DNA of 64,000 nucleotides from Linum tenue (Eukaryota; Streptophyta; Magnoliopsida; Malpighiales; Linaceae), in the NCBI GenBank assembly GCA_946122785.1, contig CAMGYJ010000006.1, forward strand, positions 68,821,676 to 68,885,675, read 5' to 3'. Both the position numbers and the translations under genes were made by a program. This document shows positions 57,258 through 64,000 of this stretch, one piece after another; the stretch's first letter is position 1, and every line of letters starts with the position of its first letter. The notes under the pieces were generated by a model. It worked only from the letters and a program-made list of their open reading frames with translations. It had not been told where the DNA came from and made no database searches.

Positions 57258-60200
57258 TGAAACAGCCTGATCCTTTTTGAAACCAAAACCATAACTCAAT
57301 CCAAAAATCGGTTACTCCAGAGATACCCAAACCACTTTTTCAAATAAACAAACTAACAACGTTTAAGAATTTCAAACGAAAAGCCCTAACACTTGGGAAA
57401 TAACAACCCAAAATACTTTGAACAACTTAACCCATGAACCTCCAATACATACTCAACCATGAGACAAAATAATAACTATTCTAATTCTGTCTCCTCACGA
57501 GCTCTTTGACTACTCATCAATGTTGGTACAACTGCTCGCCTCACCTTGCTTCTTCTCGGGATCCACCTCGTCTAACCCTTCCTCCACTTGGTGAGTCAGA
57601 AGGGGTCAGTCTCATCGTTACTTCCTAAAGTCTTTTCCCTAATCAAACCTTACTAGCACATTATTAAAAATTACTTTCCCTTACATGAAAGTCGTTCTCA
57701 CTTTCATCCTTAATACTTTAGTCCTTAAGAACTCATAGAAGTTCTCTACTTCTATCTTAACTTATATACTTACTACTAGGGTTCACCGCATTACATATCT
57801 TCGTCCACTGTCCCTATCCTCAAGGCAATGGTACTGCGTTACGTATCGTCGTCCAGTAGTGACCCGACCATCTACTGCGTCCAGTAGCGGCCCAACAGCC
57901 CGGGGGTTCCATTACCATCAACCATAAATTAAAACCATACATTCATTCACATATATAACACAAAGCGTGCCTTCACCTTAACTAGGCGATGGGATGCCTC
58001 ACACACATGATCGCGCAAACTCACAAATTAACTAGCATAACTTGAAATAAAAGATATAAACTAAAAGACCTCGACGAAGATTTTACCTCCCTTTACACTC
58101 ACCTCGAAAAAACGACCCTTCTTTATTGTCGATTGCCCCACGCCATTGTCCGAGAACCCATGCTCAAACTCCTCGCGCTTTACCTCCTTGTGCATTTCCT
58201 CTTATTAAGTATTTAGGCAAAACTTAATACTTCTTTCTACTAGCGTTACTAGCCAAACGACCTCCAATTTGGTTAATTATAATCCAAAATTCCTTCATTT
58301 AACCTTTTCTAGGATTCCCCAGGAAATTCTGGAAAATTACCTGTTTGTCCCAAAATGGCAACTTATAGAATGGTACTCGAAATTCCTGAGTTTCACCAAT
58401 TTTGCCCCAAACCTTCAGAATTGCCCAATTAAGTCCAACAGACCATTCTCACTTTCGGAATTTGACATTTCAGTCCCAAATGGCGTATTTCGATTCGATA
58501 CCCAAACCTTTGCTATTGGCGAACCAATCCTTGGCCTGGTAAATTACTCATTGACACTCAATCTTTCCAAAACTTACCAATCTGTCCTAGCCCCCAAAAG
58601 ACCCATTTGACCCTAACTATTTACCCAATTTAAAAAATCATGTCATTTCACTGCAGATAGATGGGAGAACTTCTCACCTGCACACCGCTGCAGCCGGCCT
58701 CCACGCTCCCTCAATCATCGTCGACGTCCACGATTCCCCGCCTACGACCTCCGTCTCCTCCCTCGAGCCCATCGTCGGTCCACTCCTCAGGCTCCTCTTC
58801 CTCCTCCTCAGACAATCCTGCGTCAGCCGCCGCTGTCGTCCGAAGCTTCACGACGGTGCCATTTTCGATGCCCCTTCCTCGGCCATAATTCGGAGGCCAA
58901 TGACAGGTCGTGAACACCCCTAGTCGCTTCGGAGGGTAAGATCGCGGCTTTGACCCGCCACTGCATCATCTCTTACCTTGTCGGCTGATAACTCGATATT
59001 TGCACATGTTGTTATCCACCATTCTTATACTGTTTGAGGCTCGCTTCTGGTATTTTAAACCGATTTCACGCTAGGTTGTTCTTGTTAGCAATATTTCAGG
59101 TCCTAGTTCATGAATGGAGGTTTGGATACGAGTTTGGGGTCGATTGGACGAAGTTGGGACGTTCGATGGGAAGCTGAGGAGTTCACACGGAAGTTTCACG
59201 TGCAAGGCAGATTTCACGCGGCCGTTTGCGCGGCCAAAGCTGTACTGGCGGTGTAGAGGTGCAACTTGGCCGTACGGGGTGTCCAGGGAAGTTACACGGG
59301 CAAGGCAGATTTCATGCGGCCGTACCACTCTGGCTATGCACGACACCACGAGCTACTAATTGGAACGTTGCGTTTGGGAGAGCTGCACGAGCATGAGTGG
59401 GATTCCACACGGCTGTGCGTCTGGCCGTGTAATCGGGAACTTCTGGTTTTAACCCAATTTCAGGTTTGTGGAAAGAGGATTCGAGTTTGGAGAGCAAAAA
59501 TAGAGTTCTAGAGAGAGAAAGGACGAAGAACAAAACCCTAAGATCGATCTTGGAGCTGGGTTTCATCAATCAACCTTGGATTTCGGCCATGAGTGAAGAT
59601 TATTATCCTAGAGCTTATCATATAGATCATTATGAGTATGATTCCTCTTATTGCTGTTTTCTTCTCTCTTTTTATGGAGTAGATCCTTCTCTCACTTGGG
59701 TATGAAGAACTCTAGTTTCATGTGTTAGGGATTTGAATTGTAATGACTTTTGGATTGATATACTGATTGTTTTTAATCGATTTAAGTGTGTTTATTGAGT
59801 CAATTGAATCCTGATCAACTTCTCTTGATTTTTGCTTTAACCTTGGATAGATATAATCTGATTAGGTTGCTAGAGTTGCTTCAATCGATAGTAGTGAATT
59901 GATTGTACGAGATTCGGTCAATTCACTTCTTTGTACTGGAATCTATTTCCAGTAGTGGAGTTCTTTGTTAATTGCCTTAGCATTCTATCCCGGTGAAGAT
60001 TAGTCGTCTTCCGGTTAGTCTGTCTGAGAGGGCTTGGTCAGCTTAAGAGATTCCAAGCTACTGTCGGATCTTCCGTAGTTTAATCAACAGTGAATCAACC
60101 AAAGGAAATTACAACTTGAACCTAACTAAGGAGCTAGGGGGACTCCATCCCGACTGAGTCTTCTCTTGCTTCTAGAAAACCGAACAATTTACTGCTTTCT

Positions 60201-61295
60201 TTCTGTTTTAGCTTGAATTAACCTTCACTCACTTAGTACCGCTAGATAATAGAATTTCACGGAGTAGGCAGTAGATCTACACCTTGGGTTGATAATTTAA
60301 ACTTACCCACTATTCTGCATTTCCAGACTGCGATTATACTTGGTCGTAGTTTGGTGTTGTGTTTTAGCGAGTCATCGGCGTTGGGGTCAACATCGACTCC
60401 TGTCCTGGTCGCCATCGCCCCGCTAAGCCCATTGATCCCCATAGTCGTCCTTCAACCCTTCTCTCTTCCTTCTCCTGCGTTTTCCCAACTTGCCTATAAC
60501 CTCTGTTCGTCGATCAGAAATAGAAGGAGTTAGCTTTCCCCTCCTCCCTTGTTTATTCGCCACTGATTTAGTCCCCTCCCTCACGAAGTTTGTTGAGGAA
60601 AAAAAAAACAATCCCACCGATCTGTTATAACTCAATAAATAGGCCATTTACTCCATTGAAAACCCCTTAGTCAATGTTTCCCTTATAACCCAATTTCCCG
60701 ACAAAACTTCGGCTTCTCTCCGAGCCCCTGTCGCTGCTTTGTTCCGTTTTCCGTCGATATTCCAGAGGGGAGACGAGTCCTCTTTCTCCAACGACTAGGC
60801 CCGCTCTTCCCTTCTCTTCTGTGCCACCAGTCCAACTTTGGGTTTAAGCCCACTATTCTTTCCTCTAACCCCAGGCCACGAGCGGCCTAACTGCTTCCTA
60901 TCTTTCTCTCTCCATCCGTCCGGCTTGAGCCTGCCCCCATTTCTTCTCCTTCTCGGGCCTAAAGCCTGCGTGTTCTGACCTAGTTCAGCAACCTACTTCA
61001 TGACCCACTTTCCTCTTTAACTTACTCAACGGCCTTAAGCCCTCGTACTTCATAACCTGGCCCTCCAAGTAGCAAAAACAGGTCCACTTGGCCAGACTAT
61101 TGATTGGGTTTTGGTTCAAACTTCAAACTCACAACCCAATCTACGTCCATAACTTCATCGTTTTATATCGAAATTCGACATTGTTCAAACCAATAGTTCA
61201 CATTTTTAATCCTCCTCGATATTCCTGTTGAACTTGACGAATTAATCCAAGGGTTTTATAGTCATTTTGAATTTTAGAAAGAGAGGGGTGTAACA
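57258..61295 (-). repeat. 5' LTR of the 11.5-kb element, with a nested solo LTR
   Basis: 4038 bp including a 1389-bp insertion (58986-60374). Without it about 2.64 kb remains, comparable to the 2375-bp partner, which lacks some segments such as parts of 57960-58090. Confidence 0.85.
58986..60374 (+). mobile_element. Solo LTR, TSD TCGGC
   Basis: TCGGC at 58981-58985 and 60375-60379 flanks a sequence starting TGATAACTCGATATTTGC and ending TTTTAGCGAGTCA. The host LTR reads continuously once it is removed. No coding frame. Related LTR text is at 8223-14135 and 49140-49816 in the opposite orientation, so this family inserted at least three times in the window. Confidence 0.87.
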
Positions 61296-61353
61296 ATAGG
61301 CCAAGGAACAAAGGAAACACTAACTTACCTAAAAAAATGAAAGCGACATTTTC

Positions 61354-61829
61354 ATGGCTAACCACAACCTTCTCACCATTATCCCGGAAGAGATACTCAT
61401 CTGCATCTTTGTCGTTGTAGCTGGCGACTCAGTCGAAAACCTTGTCAACACCAAGCTGACTTGCAAACCTTTCTTGAAGCATCTGTTGATGATTCTATCT
61501 ACCGCAACGCCAACCTCACTCCATGCCCATCATCTCCGGGAAGATCTGCCCTTCTTCCACCTTCTTCCTCGATCAATGTTTTGCAAGAGAATCAATCAGC
61601 ACCTGAGCATCAATGCAGTCAATTAGGGGATCCTTCATTTGAGAGAAGTTACATAGTCGGGTCACCCGAATCCATCTACTTCTACGGGATAGTCCGACTT
61701 TCTCAAGGCAACCATGAGGAAATGATGGCTCTCCTAGCCTCTCTGGAAGGCAGCTATGACGGACGTGGATGGTGGGGGACGGTGCGGTACAGTCGGGAGA
61801 GGGTTAGATCGGTCATCCAACATTTGTGA
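61354..61829 (+). pseudogene. F-box protein relative (At2g35280-like), frameshifted
   Basis: Frame one reads MANHNLLTIIPEEILICIFV and VNTKLTCK, an F-box-like start. A one-base shift near 61462 continues with TFLEASVDDSIYRNANL, then ESIYFYGIVRLSQG and RERVRSVIQHL, ending at 61829. This order matches small plant F-box proteins whose box is followed by a CK-FLEAS-DD-I block and a Sel1-like repeat. The middle, normally longer, is shortened. The frameshift and shortening suggest a pseudogene. Intact SKP1 partner function is not implied. Confidence 0.6.
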
Positions 61830-62646
61830 GTGAAGACGACCATGGCCGACCGCTGGAGCATAATCAAGGGTTCGGGTGTCGGTTATGAGTAAGGAAGGTA
61901 TTAGCACCCTTATATCGCCCTAACTCGGTATTATAAATTTGGTTTCCCTTTTAATTTGATATTTGTTTGAAATTATTGGATTTACTTTTGAACATGATAT
62001 GTCATTTCTTTAAAACGTATTACATGTTCATCAACATTGGAAGAAATGGTAAGGGTGTTTTTTGGGATGGAATTCGAATGAAGAATTGAACAGAACTGGT
62101 CGATCCCCCCTCCCTTCTTTGTTCTTATGTGCTTCTCTTATAGCACCAAAAACACAAAAGCAAATGCTCTTCTTCAATGCAAACCTAACTACCCATTTCT
62201 CTAATCAATTCTCCGTGTCCTACATCCAACTTCTCATTCCTTTCATTGATTTTTCTGCCTTGTACAACTTGCTAGCTTATGGGTGCTTGCTCCCCTTCTG
62301 ATTTTGCAGGTGAAAGAAGCATAGAGAGCCATGGTGGAGAAGCAAATAATTAAGGCCTAAAGAAATACGATAAATGAGGTAGTAGAGCAAATATAACTTA
62401 GTTATATAACTTAGATGGATGACTTCTTATTAGCCTACAAATTTTTTTTATCATACTGAAAAATATAATAACCAAAAAAGATAAACAAATGTTTAATAAA
62501 AGGAGGAAAAACAGACCGATGACCTCACAGGTCGACGGAAGGTAAGTTTCCGGTAAGGCCAACCATGGATCCTTCGAAAGGGGTGAGGTAAGATAAGGAA
62601 ATTAAATTATGATTAAATTAAATGAAGAGACTATTAAAGTTGGGTG
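61830..62646. other. Intergenic DNA, nothing recognised
   Basis: Frames are short and hydrophobic without domains. Confidence 0.4.
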
Positions 62647-62655
62647 GTGTTCCAG

Positions 62656-63403
62656 GGGGTAAGATACTATGTCTACCCTTAAAGGGGTTGGGTTTTTTGA
62701 CACCCCCTTCTCAATTGGTGCATTTTTTCATTAATCATTGACAAGTATTAATGAAGGTAGAGATAAAAAAATGTTATGTTATTAAATACAAAGTAATCAT
62801 TAAATACACCACATTAATTACTTGTTTAAAAAAAAAGTAAACATATACAAAATACAATTCTCTCTCTCATTTTTTATCTTTCTCACTCCTATCTCTGATT
62901 CTTCCTTTCCCAACAGCCTCCGACAACCACACTTCACCGGTAAAATCCCGCCGACAGACTCTTTCGGTCACCTGCAAAAATATACCACTGCATTGATATG
63001 TTGTACCACTGTACTGGTATTTGTACCACTGCACTAATACTCAGTAATGACATTGATACCAGTGCACTGATATCGCTACCAGTGCATTGGTACAACGTAT
63101 CAGTGCAGTGGTATATGTTTTGCAGGTGGTCGGAGGGAGTCTGCCGATGGGATTTTCACCGGAGAAGTGTGGTGGTCGGAAGAAGCCTGGTGGTCGAGGC
63201 TGCTGAAAAAGGAAAAGTCAGATATATAGAGAGAGAATGTATTTAGTGTAGGTTTGAATTTGAAAAAAAAAACAAATAATTAATATGGTGCATTTAATTC
63301 CCAGTGTGTATTTAATGTTTGTATTAAATTCTGAAATTGTATTTAGTATCCCGAGGGTGTCATTTTTCCAACCCTCAAGGGGGTTAGCATGCTAACCGAC
63401 CCC
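62656..63403. mobile_element. Putative non-autonomous MULE, 8/9 TSD
   Basis: GTGTTCCAG (62647-62655) and GTATTCCAG (63404-63412) flank ends GGGGTAAGATACTATG and, inverted, GGGGTCGGTTAGCATG. Both continue with CCCTTAAAGGGGTTGG / CCCCTTGAGGGTTGG and TGACACCC-C. The centre (62980-63115) holds repeated and inverted TACCACTGCA/TGCAGTGGTA units. No transposase. Confidence 0.65.
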
Positions 63404-63670
63404 GTATTCCAGTGAACTTTGGGAGCTAATTTCATTTCACGCCATCTTTCCGGGGGGTTAGTGATTAATTTAGTGAGTTAAGCTCATGACATGTTTGAAT
63501 TTTTTTATTTTTGGTCGAATGACATGTTTGAATTTAACTAATGAGAAATCAAGTTTCTAATTATCATTAAACAAATGTTGCGAGTTTAGTTCAATTTTAA
63601 CTCAACAAGGTTTGATTCAAAGACAGTTCCTAAAAATTGGACCATTAAGTTATATATATAGAGAGAGGAG

Positions 63671-63850
63671 TTTTTTTTTACAAGAGTCGGCTTCATTTTA
63701 TTCTAATCTTAACCAGTGAAAACATTACAATTCACAGCAGTGGCCCTATAAGATTCGCAACAACAATTCATTCTTTAGACTTAGAGAGCAAGTAATGTTC
63801 TGCATTATGTGCAACCAAATCGGCCAACGAGTTTAAGTTATGGTATGATT
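63671..63850 (-). pseudogene. LINE 3' tail with RNase H-like end, tentative
   Basis: A T-run at about 63671-63680 would be a reversed poly(A). About 150 bp upstream on the minus strand NSLADLVAHNAEHYLLSKSK resembles the end of LINE RNase H-like domains (...A..LVAHNA...). Too short to be certain. Confidence 0.35.
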
Positions 63851-64000
63851 TCGGTTTGGTTCCTCATGTGTTCTTGTTCATTTTGATTAGGGGGTTTCTC
63901 GAGGAAGCTCGTGTCCCGCCGACCACGACGAAAGGAAACCAGCCGATGGAGAGGAGATTTAGGTAAATTGATCGTTCTTATTTTATTTTAACCATACGAT
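63851..64000. other. Window edge, nothing firm
   Basis: A GTAAATTG donor-like site follows GGAGAGGAGATTTAG near 63961, but no exon can be defined at the edge. Confidence 0.25.

Larger units (their letters stand above)
49822..61295 (-). mobile_element. 11.5-kb LTR retrotransposon (LARD-like), TSD ATAGG
   Basis: ATAGG at 49817-49821 and 61296-61300 is an exact 5-bp TSD. LTRs at 49822-52196 and 57258-61295 end in GGGGTGTAACA and share long colinear text. A minus-strand primer site GTATCAGAGC lies directly left of 57258. A polypurine tract (minus strand AAGGGTGGAGGAAA) adjoins the other LTR, so the element runs right to left. The interior shows no gag or pol of its own. It holds a truncated Copia and an additional LTR, and the 55297-57257 stretch has no useful frame. 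An internal domain without coding capacity fits a large retrotransposon derivative. Confidence 0.87.

Overview
The window is nuclear DNA of a flowering plant, almost certainly a eudicot. It is AT-rich, with short intron-split genes separated by long, degraded transposon tracts. Plant hallmarks are an FD-type bZIP factor, a cinnamyl/sinapyl alcohol dehydrogenase, a SKP1 subunit, a short Arabidopsis-type telomeric motif and a Cassandra TRIM with 5S-rRNA-like LTRs. I cannot name the species.

Three host genes look intact. (1) A class-II CAD-like dehydrogenase on the minus strand (18103-20453; six exons, 360 aa). (2) An FD-like bZIP on the plus strand (32831-33885; three exons, 182 aa). It keeps the basic region, zipper and C-terminal R-x-x-T-A-P-F motif, but its first intron appears to begin with GA instead of GT. 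(3) A SKP1-like SCF subunit on the minus strand (44162-45004; two exons, 161 aa). Broken host-like genes are an F-box relative (61354-61829), an RPA1-like OB-fold fragment near a Helitron-like terminus (14795-15348) and a DUF538 gene carried inside a Pack-MULE (41577-42055).

Most of the rest is mobile DNA, and many insertions can be delimited by target-site duplications (TSDs). Region by region: 1-4857, local duplications and SINE-like remnants. 4858-7621, a solo LTR with a nested LINE. 7690-8222, a Copia integrase relic. 8223-14135, a gypsy-type LTR split by a non-autonomous gag-only retrotransposon (9239-13874), which itself holds a Cassandra TRIM and another insertion. 14254-17480, Helitron-like end, RPA-like fragment and a retroposed tail. 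18103-20580, CAD. 20600-25530, sparse AT-rich DNA with two tail-only micro-insertions and a LINE RNase H relic. 25725-30230, a MITE, a hAT, a hairpin MULE and another MULE. 30240-31760, two LINE RT relics. 32690-33885, FD. 35724-38699, a MULE with a deleted transposase. 39468-40390, hAT. 40999-42356, Pack-MULE. 44162-45180, SKP1. 45222-49100, a MULE with a broken transposase and a nested hAT. 49822-61295, an 11.5-kb LTR element with exact 5-bp TSDs containing a truncated Copia, another LTR in inverted body orientation and a solo LTR. 61354 to the end, F-box relic, a MULE and a LINE tail.

The host genes do not form a pathway. The CAD, FD and SKP1 products act in specialised metabolism/lignin, flowering and ubiquitin ligation respectively. 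I saw no CRISPR array, operon or prokaryotic system. The most notable items are the candidate GA-AG intron in FD, the DUF538 Pack-MULE, the nested gag-only element and the tail-only retropositions.
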